Origin: Afipia felis ATCC 53690
GTDB lineage: Bacteria > Pseudomonadota > Alphaproteobacteria > Rhizobiales > Xanthobacteraceae
Assembly (NCBI RefSeq): GCF_000314735.2
Contig: NZ_KB375270.1
Location: 682,001-746,000 of the forward strand
Length of the DNA stretch: 64,000 bases
Direction: 5' to 3'
A program made the translations under genes and the position numbers. This document shows, piece after piece, positions 12,816 through 21,561 of the stretch (position 1 is the stretch's first letter; each line of letters starts with the position of its first letter). Below the pieces are notes generated by a model. The model saw only the letters and a program-made list of their open reading frames with translations. It was not told the origin of the DNA and made no database searches.

Positions 12816-12972
12816 TATTTATATCAATAATATAACTATTGTTTTTTTGACGACGTCGCATTTCCTGGAAATGTGACAAAAAAATAAAATTCAGGAAAAT
12901 TCAAAAAGTCGCGACGACAGAGTGTCGCATGTTGCGTGTCGTATCGTCGCACTGAGTGTCGAGGCCTTCGAA

Positions 12973-15648
12973 TCAGGCCTTCGGCGCAATGTCCGAGCGG
13001 ACGGAGGAGGGCGCGCCAACCATCGGCATGGCCTCGCGGCGCAGCCCTATGAGTTCAGCGGCGCGGATAGCCGATTGCTTCCAGAAGCCGAACTGGTTGG
13101 CCCTCGAGTTCTCCAGGATGGCGATGCCGACTGCCGAGAGGAATGGCAGGCTCTGCAGCACCAGCACTCCCGCGAAGATGTAAATTTCGCGAACTTGCTT
13201 CACGTTGAAGACGACGAGCACCACCGCACCTACCAGCAGCAGGGCGCCGATCACCGCTTCCCAGAAGGCCTGGAATTCCACCGACATCCGCGACAGGCCG
13301 CCCTTCGACGTGCGTGCGAAAGGCAAGTGTTCGGTGATGAGGCCGTTGGCGACGGCGCGCGAGACGGTCCATTGCACCGACATCGCCGCGATCATGGCGC
13401 CGAGCAACTGGCCGAGTTTCACTTTGACACGCAGCCGGTAGAGCGAAACGAAGTGTGCCAGCGAGACCACGAAGCTGGCGATGATCGGCAACGTCAGGAT
13501 CTTGTCGGGAATGGCGATATCGGCGAACGACACCACCGGCACCCAGATCAGGTTGAGGATCGCAACGACGACTCCGAGGCTTTCCGCACCGAGCCAGTTC
13601 AGCCAACCGAGCGTGAATTCGCGCCGCTGACCGGGCGTGAGGCGACTCGCGCCGGGCAGGAAACGTCGCCAGTGTTTCTTGACGATCTGGAATCCACCAT
13701 AGGCCCAGCGGTGGCGTTGTTTGCGGAACGCCTCATAGGTGTCGGGCAGGAGGCCGAAACCGTAGCGCGTGTTGGTGTAGTGGGTGATCCAGCCATGCTC
13801 GATGATGGCAAGGCCGAGGTCTGTGTCCTCGCAGATGGTATCGCCGGCCCAGCCGCCTGCCATCTCCATCGCTGCGCGACGGATCAGACACATCGTGCCG
13901 TGCACGATAATGGCGTTGGATTCGTTACGCTGGACCATGCCGATGTCGAAGAAGCCGGCATATTCGCCGTTCATCGCGTAATGCATCAGCGACTGGTTGC
14001 CGTCGCGGTGATCCTGCGGCGCCTGCACGAGGCCCACGCGCGGGTCGGCGAAGGCGGGCACGAGATCTTTAAGCCAGTTCGGGGTCACAACGTAATCGGC
14101 GTCGATGATGCCGATAATCTCGGCGTCAGCGGCGGTGCGTTCCATGGCGATGCGCAGCGCGCCGGCCTTGAAGCCGATTACCTTTTCCGCGTTGATAAAG
14201 ATGAAGCGCTCGCCAAGCGTGCGGCAATGGTCCTGGATCGGCTGCCAGAAGGCGGGGTCGGGCGTGTTGTTGATGATGACCACGCACTCAAAGTTCGGAT
14301 AATCGAGCCGGGCGACGGCATCGAGCGTCTGCTTGAGCATTTCCGGCGGTTCGAAATAGGCTGGAATGTGGATCGACACTTTCGGGAATTTGCCGTCGGC
14401 GGGCTGCGGCACGGGCTTGTCGATCAGCCGCCGCGGACGACGGCCGAAGGCAACGGTGGCAATCTCTTCGATGCGGGCCATCGCGATCAGGATGAGCGGC
14501 ACCAGCAGGATCATGCCGAGTGTCAGCGCGAAGGCCGAGCCGAACACGAAGTAATGCGAGTTCCAGTAGGAGAACACGGTAGCCACCCATGCTCCGACGC
14601 CGTTGGCGGCCACGGTCAAGACGAAGACCTGAGGAATGGTCGGCAGCACGAGGCGGAAGATCGGCAGCGACATCAGGATGCCGACCAGCACCGCGATCGT
14701 CGCGACCTTCCAGTAATCCGGATCGACGATCGGGCCGGTCCAGGCGAATTTCGGTTCACGCGATGCGTTCAGAATACCCCAGTAAGGGCCGACGCCGCCT
14801 TCGAAAAACTTCCACGGCTGGTCGATGGCTTCGACGATGTTGTAGTCGAGCCCGATCGACTCGGCGCGGGTGACGAAATTGCGCAGGATCGAGGCCTGTT
14901 CGAACGGGCCGGGATCGGCGCTCTGCAGATTATAGCCCTGGCTCGGCCAGCCGAATTCCGCGATTACCACCCGCTTGCCGGGGAAGCTGTCCCGCAGCAG
15001 TTTGGAAATCGTCATGGCGTAATCGACGGCCGCGTTGGCGGGAATATTGTTCCAGTAGGGCAGGACGTGCGCGGCAATGAAGTCCACGGACGACGACAGT
15101 TTCGGCTCGTCGCGCCACATGCTCCAGATTTCACCCGTGGTGACGGGAACACTGACCTGGCGCTTCACGCGCTGGATGTACTCGATCAGTTCGTCGACCT
15201 TCAAATCGGCGCGATAGAGCGTTTCGTTTCCGACCACGACGCCAATGACGTTGGGATTGTGCTTGGCGAGGTCGACGGCGGCTGCGATTTCACGCTCGTT
15301 GCGGTCGAGATTCTTGTCGAGCCAGGCGCCAACCGTGACCTTCAGCCCGAATTCGTTCGCGATCGGCGGCACCAGTTCGACGCCACCAGTGGATGAATAG
15401 AGGCGGATGGCCTTGGTGATCTTGGAGAGCTTGCGAAGGTCGTCGCGGATTTTCTCGACGCTCGGGATATTGTCGACGTCGGGATGGGCGCTGCCCTCGA
15501 ACGGCGCGTAGGACAGGCTCGGCAGGATGCCGTTGAAGTCAGGTGCGGCTTCCTTCTTTTCGAACAGACCCCAGAGGGCGGCATGAGCCGCGGCCACACA
15601 AATCAGAACGGCGATTACCGCGCGCATCGCAAACCCTTGAACCGACAT
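12973..15648 (-). CDS. ndvB: NdvB: beta-1,3-glucan synthase (GH17 + GT2)
   Basis: The 891-residue membrane protein joins two catalytic parts. An N-terminal anchor leads into a GH17-like domain (about 40-330) with both glutamates in VVVGNETLYRA (about E141) and VVIAEFGWPSQG (about E231). After two or three membrane helices comes a family 2 glycosyltransferase (about 420-680) with VSIHIPAYFEPPEML, DADY, CEDTDLGL and the QRHRW motif. More helices form the C-terminus. In Bradyrhizobium, NdvB makes the beta-1,3 backbone of periplasmic cyclic glucans needed for osmoadaptation and symbiosis. The start at 15648 has no clear ribosome site; ATG at 15627 preceded by AAGGG is a good alternative. Confidence 0.88.
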   Translation of the reverse strand: MSVQGFAMRAVIAVLICVAAAHAALWGLFEKKEAAPDFNGILPSLSYAPFEGSAHPDVDNIPSVEKIRDDLRKLSKITKAIRLYSSTGGVELVPPIANEFGLKVTVGAWLDKNLDRNEREIAAAVDLAKHNPNVIGVVVGNETLYRADLKVDELIEYIQRVKRQVSVPVTTGEIWSMWRDEPKLSSSVDFIAAHVLPYWNNIPANAAVDYAMTISKLLRDSFPGKRVVIAEFGWPSQGYNLQSADPGPFEQASILRNFVTRAESIGLDYNIVEAIDQPWKFFEGGVGPYWGILNASREPKFAWTGPIVDPDYWKVATIAVLVGILMSLPIFRLVLPTIPQVFVLTVAANGVGAWVATVFSYWNSHYFVFGSAFALTLGMILLVPLILIAMARIEEIATVAFGRRPRRLIDKPVPQPADGKFPKVSIHIPAYFEPPEMLKQTLDAVARLDYPNFECVVIINNTPDPAFWQPIQDHCRTLGERFIFINAEKVIGFKAGALRIAMERTAADAEIIGIIDADYVVTPNWLKDLVPAFADPRVGLVQAPQDHRDGNQSLMHYAMNGEYAGFFDIGMVQRNESNAIIVHGTMCLIRRAAMEMAGGWAGDTICEDTDLGLAIIEHGWITHYTNTRYGFGLLPDTYEAFRKQRHRWAYGGFQIVKKHWRRFLPGASRLTPGQRREFTLGWLNWLGAESLGVVVAILNLIWVPVVSFADIAIPDKILTLPIIASFVVSLAHFVSLYRLRVKVKLGQLLGAMIAAMSVQWTVSRAVANGLITEHLPFARTSKGGLSRMSVEFQAFWEAVIGALLLVGAVVLVVFNVKQVREIYIFAGVLVLQSLPFLSAVGIAILENSRANQFGFWKQSAIRAAELIGLRREAMPMVGAPSSVRSDIAPKA

Positions 15649-15809
15649 GACAAGACACCGGATCGGTCCCGAGGTCCGGCCGTGACGAAGACAGACGCCT
15701 AAACAGTCACGCTTTTACATGACGCACTTTAACATCTGGTATGGCGTCGTGGCGTTTTTATGGGCGCAGGCCGATATGAGATGATTCCCCGTCGCGATGC
15801 AGCAGCGGA

Positions 15810-16373
15810 TTATTTGGCCGGTGCGGGGGGCTTCGCAGGAGCCGCCGCTGCAGGCGGAGCGGGCGGGGCAGGCTGAGCCGGCGGCGGGAAGTTGCTGTTC
15901 TGCGGTTGGGCCGACGGGTTGATCCAGCATGCCTGAATGCGGGTATTCAGCGTATCGGGAATCTTGTTGTCGATGGTTGCGCCGAAACGGACGAGGCAGC
16001 GGAACGTCGCCTGTACATGGCCGCCGGGGCAGCCGAAGCGGTCGTAAAGGTCGAGGTGGCGGAAAGCGGTATCGAGATCGTCGCGCCACATCAGGTTGAC
16101 CACGCGGCGGCCGAGCCAGACGCACTCGGGATTGCCTGCGGGGCCGTTGATGGCCTTGGCCGCTTCAGCGAATTCATCGGTGCGCTTCTGTGCGTCGCGA
16201 TTGTCCTGGGCCGTGGCTGCGGGGGGCGCTTTGTTCTGATCCTGAGGCTTCTCGTTGGTCTGGGCATTGGCGGCGCTGAGGTGTGCGACACCAAGGCTTG
16301 CAGCAAGCAGCAATGCCGACATGGTTGCGCCACGAAGCGGCATAATCTTCAGGAGAGCAAAGTGATGACCCAT
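15810..16373 (-). CDS. Secreted protein between ndvB and ndvC
   Basis: The 187-residue product has a signal peptide (ATMSALLLAASLGVAHLSAANA), a Gln/Lys/Ala-rich linker, a conserved core with four cysteines (ECVWLGRRVVNLMWRDDLDTA, written as about residues 80-100, then FGCPGG, FRCLVRF and QACW), and a Pro/Ala-rich tail of about 40 residues. I do not recognise the core family. It lies upstream of ndvB on the same strand and divergent from ndvC. A third glucan gene, ndvD, has been reported between ndvB and ndvC in Bradyrhizobium, from memory; this gene holds that position but I cannot confirm homology. GGGGAAATC precedes the chosen ATG. Confidence 0.7.
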   Translation of the reverse strand: MGHHFALLKIMPLRGATMSALLLAASLGVAHLSAANAQTNEKPQDQNKAPPAATAQDNRDAQKRTDEFAEAAKAINGPAGNPECVWLGRRVVNLMWRDDLDTAFRHLDLYDRFGCPGGHVQATFRCLVRFGATIDNKIPDTLNTRIQACWINPSAQPQNSNFPPPAQPAPPAPPAAAAPAKPPAPAK

Positions 16374-16651
16374 GATTTCCCCGATCAGAACCCGTTCGTG
16401 CGGGCCTTTGTGTTGAAGGGAGCCTTCGCGACGGAGGCAAGCTCCCTGTTGACCGGCAAATGAGCCCCCAATGCGGCGATCATTTCCAGCACCGGATTCC
16501 CATGAAACACAATCGCGATTTTGTCCAGCGCGTCGCGTGGGGGCCCCGGTAAGGCTGGAATACCATCAAAGTTGGTGGGCAAGGGGCGGCGGGTCTTGGC
16601 AGCGCAGGTCCGAGCGGCTAATCGACAGCTTCGGAGGGTGAACTCATTACG

Positions 16652-18283
16652 TTGCGAACGCCGTTAGCGCTCCTGGTCCTCTCGCTTTGCGTGATCGCCG
16701 GGACATGGATCTGGCTCGGAGAGCCGGTGCCGCAGGCGCGCGCGCCGCTGGACCCCTCGCAGAAGCTGGAATGCGTGTCCTATACACCGTTCCGCGGCGC
16801 ACAAAGCCCGCTCGATCCTGAGCTTCATGTGCCGGTGCAGCAGATCGCGCAGGATCTCGCCCAGCTTGCCAAGGTCACCAACTGCATCCGCACTTATTCG
16901 GTCGACAGTGGCCTCGATCAGGTGCCGGGCGAGGCGGCGAAGGTCGGGTTGAAGGTCATTCAGGGCATCTGGCTCGGCAGCAACCGCTTCAAGAACAGCC
17001 TGCAGATCGATACCGCGGTGGCACTCGCGAAGCGCTATCCCGGTACGATCGAAGCGTTGGTGGTCGGCAACGAGGTGCTGCTGCGCGGCGAGATGACCGC
17101 GACCGATCTGGTCGCGACGATTCGCTACGTCAAATCCCGCGTCGAGACCACGCCGGTGACCTATGCGGATGTGTGGGAATTCTGGCTGCGCAACCGCGAG
17201 ATTTATAACGCCGTCGATTTCGTCACCATCCACATCCTGCCGTATTGGGAGGACTTCCCGGTACGGGCGAAGTACGCTGCGGGCCATGTCGACCAGATCC
17301 GCAAGCGCGTCGCGGTAGCGTTTCCGAACAAGGAAATCCTGATCGGCGAGACCGGCTGGCCGAGCGCGGGCCGCATGCGTGACGGTGCGCTTCCTTCGCT
17401 TTCGAATCAGGCGATGGTGGTGTCGGAGATTCTCGCTCTGGCGAAGCTGGAGAAATTCCGTGTCAATCTGATCGAAGCCTATGACCAGCCCTGGAAGCGC
17501 CAGCTCGAGGGCACTGTCGGCGGCTATTGGGGCTTGTTCACCAATGAGACCCGGCAGCCGAAATATTTGCCGGGCCAGCCGATCACCAATCATCCGATGT
17601 GGAAGTACCAGATGGGCGGCGGGCTCGCCTTCTGCATCCTGATGTATGTGGTTGCGTTCGCCGCGCTGCGACGCAGGCCGTGGTCGCCGCGCCTGTCCTC
17701 GTGGCTGTTCGTGGCGATCAGTGCCACCGTCGGCGGCGTCCTTGCGGGTTGGGGCGTCGAAAAAATCCAGATCGAGAGCTTCGGACTTGGCGGCTGGGTG
17801 GCCAATAGCGCGTTGCTCGCCGCAGCTCTTACGACGGCCATTCTCTCCGCCATGGCGATGGTGACGGGCCGTTGCCTGCCGACCTTCATCGACCTGATCG
17901 GGCCGCGGGAGGACCGCACCGATTCCAAGACGCTGCGTGTGCTCGGCCTTGCGCTGGTGGTGGTGGTGGTGCTCGCGACGCAGACGGCGCTGGGCTTCGT
18001 ATTCGATCCGCGTTATCGCGACTTCCCGTTCGTCGCGCTGACGATTGCGACAGTTCCGGCGCTGCTGCTGATGCTCCTGAACGGCCCGTCGCTCAGCAGC
18101 GGACGACGGCCGATCGCAGAGACGACTTTCGCCGTGCTGCTGGCGCTGAGCGTCGTCTACATCGGCTTCAACGAGGGATCGGCGAACTGGCAGTCGCTGT
18201 GGACCTGCGGCGCCTACGCGCTTCTGGCGTTTACGCTGTCGCTGGCGCGGGTCGCGCGAACCCCAAAATCATCAACGCGATAG
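16652..18283 (+). CDS. ndvC: NdvC: GH17-domain glucan-branching membrane protein
   Basis: The 543-residue protein begins with a signal anchor (LALLVLSLCVIAGTWIW). A GH17 fold (about 35-310) follows, with both catalytic glutamates in VVGNEVLLRGE (E141) and LIGETGWPSAG (E233). About seven or eight membrane helices fill the rest. In Bradyrhizobium, NdvC is needed for the beta-1,6 linkages of cyclic beta-1,3;1,6-glucans, consistent with a transglycosylase-like GH17 enzyme. Its N-terminal half is clearly paralogous to that of NdvB. TTG at 16652 is the only sensible start; GGAGGG lies about 13 bp upstream, somewhat far. Its 3' end overlaps the next, convergent gene by 53 bp. Confidence 0.85.
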   Translation: MRTPLALLVLSLCVIAGTWIWLGEPVPQARAPLDPSQKLECVSYTPFRGAQSPLDPELHVPVQQIAQDLAQLAKVTNCIRTYSVDSGLDQVPGEAAKVGLKVIQGIWLGSNRFKNSLQIDTAVALAKRYPGTIEALVVGNEVLLRGEMTATDLVATIRYVKSRVETTPVTYADVWEFWLRNREIYNAVDFVTIHILPYWEDFPVRAKYAAGHVDQIRKRVAVAFPNKEILIGETGWPSAGRMRDGALPSLSNQAMVVSEILALAKLEKFRVNLIEAYDQPWKRQLEGTVGGYWGLFTNETRQPKYLPGQPITNHPMWKYQMGGGLAFCILMYVVAFAALRRRPWSPRLSSWLFVAISATVGGVLAGWGVEKIQIESFGLGGWVANSALLAAALTTAILSAMAMVTGRCLPTFIDLIGPREDRTDSKTLRVLGLALVVVVVLATQTALGFVFDPRYRDFPFVALTIATVPALLLMLLNGPSLSSGRRPIAETTFAVLLALSVVYIGFNEGSANWQSLWTCGAYALLAFTLSLARVARTPKSSTR

Positions 18284-18659
18284 CGACGCCTGATAAACCG
18301 ATATTGTAAAGCACGATACCGAACCCCGCGGCGACGATGCCGACGGTCAGGGTGACGATCGAGGGCCTGATGAGATGCAGGACCGCGATGACGAGGGCTG
18401 CGATCCCGAACACGTCGTTCTTGAACAGAGAGGTAACCAGCGCGCGGGTCTTGCAGAGCATGGTCGGCAGGCCGCCGTCGCAGGCGAGCGCCACCTGTGA
18501 GAACTCGATGGCGAAATAGCGCAGGTACAGCGCATAGCCGACGCTGAGGAAGCCGACGACCAGCAGCCACTGGACCTGTACGGGGCTCGGGCGGAACGGG
18601 CGCTTCTTTTCGATCTCGCGAAGCTGGGTCGGATCGCCGGGCGGAAGAGGATCGGCCAT
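18231..18659 (-). CDS. Multi-helix membrane protein, unknown function
   Basis: The 142-residue protein has a charged Pro-rich N-terminus (MADPLPPGDPTQLREIEKKR) and four hydrophobic helices from about residue 30 onward. Two cysteines (ACDGGLPTMLCKTRAL) sit in the loop after the first helix. ATG at 18659 is preceded by GAGAG; an upstream frame would add 16 residues. I recognise no domain. Its 3' end overlaps ndvC by 53 bp in a convergent layout, which is unusual and may cause transcriptional interference. Confidence 0.65.
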   Translation of the reverse strand: MADPLPPGDPTQLREIEKKRPFRPSPVQVQWLLVVGFLSVGYALYLRYFAIEFSQVALACDGGLPTMLCKTRALVTSLFKNDVFGIAALVIAVLHLIRPSIVTLTVGIVAAGFGIVLYNIGLSGVAIALMILGFARPAPATA

Positions 18660-18713
18660 GAAGTCTCTCAGGTTCGGGGCTGACGGACTCGCGGGCAGGG
18701 CCCACAAACCGGA

Positions 18714-19862
18714 TCAGTGATTGAAGATCGCGGAGAAACCGCGGCTCTGTGCCGGCTCGGGGACCGGCTGAGGCTGCGCTTGCTGCTGCGGTGGCGGTTC
18801 TTCTACCCGTTTTTCGGCCTGGGGGCGAGCTTGGCTGCGGACAGGCCGGCGGGTTCTTTCCCGCGGAACCCGCGCGCCTAGCGGCGATTCCAGTGCAAGC
18901 CGCTGGCCATCGAACAAGGCGGTTTCGCAGCGGTGATGGCTGGCGATCAGGCCGGCGCAGAGTTTCGCGGCGGCGGCCGCGTCGTTCAAGGGACCCGCGA
19001 CCAGATGAAGGCGCATGCCGAGCCCGTTCTGGCCTTCGCGGACGACGATCAGCGGCTGAAGTGAGCCGACAAGGTCGGGCACCTTTTTCAGGGCTCCCCG
19101 CCAGACCGCCCGCAATCCTTCGACAGAATTGGCCGATCCCAGGTCGATGCCGAATTCGACCGGGCGCACGATCTTTTCCGCGGTTGCGGTCTCCGTGGCT
19201 TCGGGCGTGGGCGGCGCGAGCGATGCGACCGCAAGTGGACCAAACTGGGCTTCTTCGTGTGGCTGCGGATGGGGAGACTCGGAGGTAGCTGCCTTTGCTT
19301 CCGGTTCGGGCGCTGGCTCGATCTTGGCCGCCGGGAGAGGCGGCAGTTGCGCGGCCGTCGTCATCGGCGGTTTTGGCACGGGCGGCGCAGACGTGGCGGT
19401 GGGGGACGGCGTGGCGCTCTCGACGATCGCGGGTGTGCCAACGATGGGAGCCGCACCCGATTTCGGCCACGAGGTGGATGAGGGTCTAGCCAGCGCGCCG
19501 GTAACGGAATCGAGGCTCTGTTCGACCACCGTCACGCGCGCGAACAGGCGGTCGCGGTCGCTGTTGAGGGTGTCGATAGCGGCTGCGAGACGCCGGTTTT
19601 CGGTTTTCGTCTCGTGCTCGATCGCCTGCAGTTGTTGGCTCTGGCGGGAGATTTCTGCCATGCGATCGCGTTCGCGGCTGCCAGCGTAATGCACCACCGT
19701 CGTCGCTGCAGCCACGGCGCAGACGGAGGCCACGCCCCATGATGCGAGACGCCACAATGCGCGGCGGTCGAACTCGTCCTCTTCGGCGAAAAGGCGAGAC
19801 ATCCAGCCGCCGGAATCGGCGTCGTCGACGATCTGATCGAGCTTGGCGCGATCATTCCGCAT
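18714..19862 (-). CDS. Membrane-anchored coiled-coil protein with SPOR-like C-terminal domain
   Basis: This 382-residue protein has a short cytoplasmic N-terminus and one membrane helix (about 40-60, WGVASVCAVAAATTVV). A coiled coil follows (about 70-115, rich in Q, E, R and L heptads), then a long Pro/Ala linker. A globular part (about 235-325) has FGIDLGSANSVEGLRAVW and MRLHLVAGPLNDAAAAAKLCAGL, resembling a SPOR or sporulation-related repeat. The tail is Arg/Gln/Pro-rich. This is the architecture of periplasmic peptidoglycan-binding envelope proteins. No specific function can be given. It precedes the 142-residue membrane protein on the same strand by 54 bp. Confidence 0.65.
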   Translation of the reverse strand: MRNDRAKLDQIVDDADSGGWMSRLFAEEDEFDRRALWRLASWGVASVCAVAAATTVVHYAGSRERDRMAEISRQSQQLQAIEHETKTENRRLAAAIDTLNSDRDRLFARVTVVEQSLDSVTGALARPSSTSWPKSGAAPIVGTPAIVESATPSPTATSAPPVPKPPMTTAAQLPPLPAAKIEPAPEPEAKAATSESPHPQPHEEAQFGPLAVASLAPPTPEATETATAEKIVRPVEFGIDLGSANSVEGLRAVWRGALKKVPDLVGSLQPLIVVREGQNGLGMRLHLVAGPLNDAAAAAKLCAGLIASHHRCETALFDGQRLALESPLGARVPRERTRRPVRSQARPQAEKRVEEPPPQQQAQPQPVPEPAQSRGFSAIFNH

Positions 19863-20067
19863 GGTCAGGTAATAGCCCCCGCGATTCCCCCACGAATCAG
19901 CCTTGCGATTTTAACAGGAACCTTCGATGGATGCGCCGCCGCTCCTTGATTCAGCCCGATTTGTACCCCGTCGGTGGATTCCATCCCGCCCTGAAAGGCT
20001 CTATGACAACCGCACCCGAACCGTTCCGAATCCGGAGCGGCACCCCTATCGCAATCCCAGGACGCCC

Positions 20068-21423
20068 ATGACCGACCGATCGAGCCTCACCCTTGTTCTC
20101 GCCGCCGGCGAAGGCACGCGGATGCGTTCCTCTCTGCCCAAGGTGCTGCACGAGGTCGCGGGACGCTCGCTGCTCGCCAATGTGCTGCTGGCCGCGCCCG
20201 CAGGCAAGCATGATCGCCTCGCGGTCGTGGTCGGTCCCGATCATCAGGCGGTGGCCGACGAAGTGCGCAAGCTGCGGCCGCAGGCGCAGGTGTTCGTTCA
20301 GAGCGAGCGCAAGGGCACGGCACATGCAGTGCTGGCGGCGCGCGCGGCGATTGCTGAGGGGGCCGACGATCTTCTCGTCGTATTCGGGGATACGCCGCTC
20401 GTGACGGCAGAGACGTTTGCCCGTCTGCGCACGGCGTTGGCAGGCGACGTCGCGATGGTGGTGCTCGGCTTCCGTGCCAAGGACCCGACCGGCTATGGCC
20501 GCCTGCTGGTGGAAGGCGATCAGCTTGTCGCTATCCGTGAGCAGGCCGACGCGAACGAGGCCGAACGCAAGGTCGATCTCTGCAACGCCGGGATGATGGC
20601 GTTCATGGGCAAGACCGCACTGCAGATTCTTGAGCGGATCGGTAATGCAAACAGCAAGGGTGAGTATTATCTGACAGACGCGGTCGGCATCGCGCGCGAT
20701 ATGGGACTGCGCGCCACCGTGATCGAAACCCATGAGGATGAAGTGCGCGGCATCAACACCAAGACCCAACTGGCGGAAGCCGAAAGCGTGATGCAGCAGC
20801 GACTGCGGCGCGATGCCATGGATGCAGGCGTGACGCTGGTTGCGCCGGAGACCGTGTTTTTGTCAGCCGACACAACCTTCGGCCGCGACGTCGTGATCGA
20901 GCCGTTCGTGGTGATCGGTCCCGGCGTCAGCATCGCCGACGGCGCGGTGATCCATTCGTTTTCGCATGTGACGCAGTCCTCCATCGGCAAGAAGGCCTCG
21001 ATTGGACCTTATGCGCGTATCCGTCCCGGCACCTCGCTCGGCGAAGGCGTGCGGATCGGCAATTTCGTCGAGACGAAAGCTGCGGTGCTGGAGAGTGGCG
21101 TCAAGGTCAACCATCTGTCGTATATCGGCGATGCCCATGTCGGTACCAACGCCAACATCGGTGCGGGCACTATCATGTGCAACTACGATGGCTTCGACAA
21201 ACACCGCACCGAAGTGGGAGCGGGCGCGTTCGTGGGCTCGAACTCCTCGCTGGTCGCGCCTGTGAAGATCGGTGCGGGCTCCTATATCGGTTCGGGCTCC
21301 GTCATCACCCGCGAAGTGCCGGAGGATGCGCTGGTGGTCGAGCGCAGCGAGCAGGTCACGCGACCCGGTTGGGCCAAGCGCTATCGCGAGCGGAAGGCGG
21401 AAGCGAAGAAGCCCAAGACGTAA
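20068..21423 (+). CDS. glmU: GlmU: bifunctional N-acetylglucosamine-1-phosphate uridyltransferase/acetyltransferase
   Basis: The 451-residue enzyme carries out the last two steps to UDP-GlcNAc: acetylation of glucosamine-1-phosphate, then uridylation. The N-terminal pyrophosphorylase starts with [20 protein letters not shown] (the G-x-G-T-R-M-x5-K loop) and contains [10 protein letters not shown]. The C-terminal left-handed beta-helix (about 245 onward) has the hexapeptide series [18 protein letters not shown] and the acetyl-CoA region [16 protein letters not shown] 20068 is preceded by AGGA and starts exactly where family members start; an ATG at 19927 would add 47 unrelated residues. It lies just before glmS, giving a complete hexosamine pair. 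Confidence 0.97.
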   Translation: MTDRSSLTLVLAAGEGTRMRSSLPKVLHEVAGRSLLANVLLAAPAGKHDRLAVVVGPDHQAVADEVRKLRPQAQVFVQSERKGTAHAVLAARAAIAEGADDLLVVFGDTPLVTAETFARLRTALAGDVAMVVLGFRAKDPTGYGRLLVEGDQLVAIREQADANEAERKVDLCNAGMMAFMGKTALQILERIGNANSKGEYYLTDAVGIARDMGLRATVIETHEDEVRGINTKTQLAEAESVMQQRLRRDAMDAGVTLVAPETVFLSADTTFGRDVVIEPFVVIGPGVSIADGAVIHSFSHVTQSSIGKKASIGPYARIRPGTSLGEGVRIGNFVETKAAVLESGVKVNHLSYIGDAHVGTNANIGAGTIMCNYDGFDKHRTEVGAGAFVGSNSSLVAPVKIGAGSYIGSGSVITREVPEDALVVERSEQVTRPGWAKRYRERKAEAKKPKT

Positions 21424-21436
21424 TGGTTTTTCGTTA

Positions 21437-21455
21437 AACGCCGCTAGCGGACGTT
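21437..21455. repeat. Dyad in the glmU-glmS gap
   Basis: AACG-CCGCT/AGCGG-A-CGTT is an imperfect 9-bp inverted repeat centred on CCGCTAGCGG, 14 bp after the glmU stop. There is no U-tract on the + strand, so it may be a processing or attenuation hairpin and not a full terminator. Confidence 0.35.
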
Positions 21456-21561
21456 AATCATGAATGCGATGTGCGAATTCGCAACAATTCTTGAGCCACG
21501 GTTCGTGCGATACTTGGCTATGAGATTTCCTCTTTTCGATTGTCGAGGGGCTTAAAACCGC

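Noticed and set aside
12922..15396. 824-codon open frame on the + strand opposite ndvB
   Set aside because: It mirrors the high-G+C codon pattern of ndvB, has no recognisable domain and no ribosome site; NdvB on the other strand is certain.
16385..16582. 65-residue minus-strand frame between the ndvB-side and ndvC genes
   Set aside because: No clear ribosome site, no domain, and it lies in the divergent promoter region; kept as noncoding.
19927..20067. 47-residue N-terminal extension of GlmU
   Set aside because: GlmU proteins start right before the LAAGEGTRM loop; ATG 20068 has AGGA upstream.
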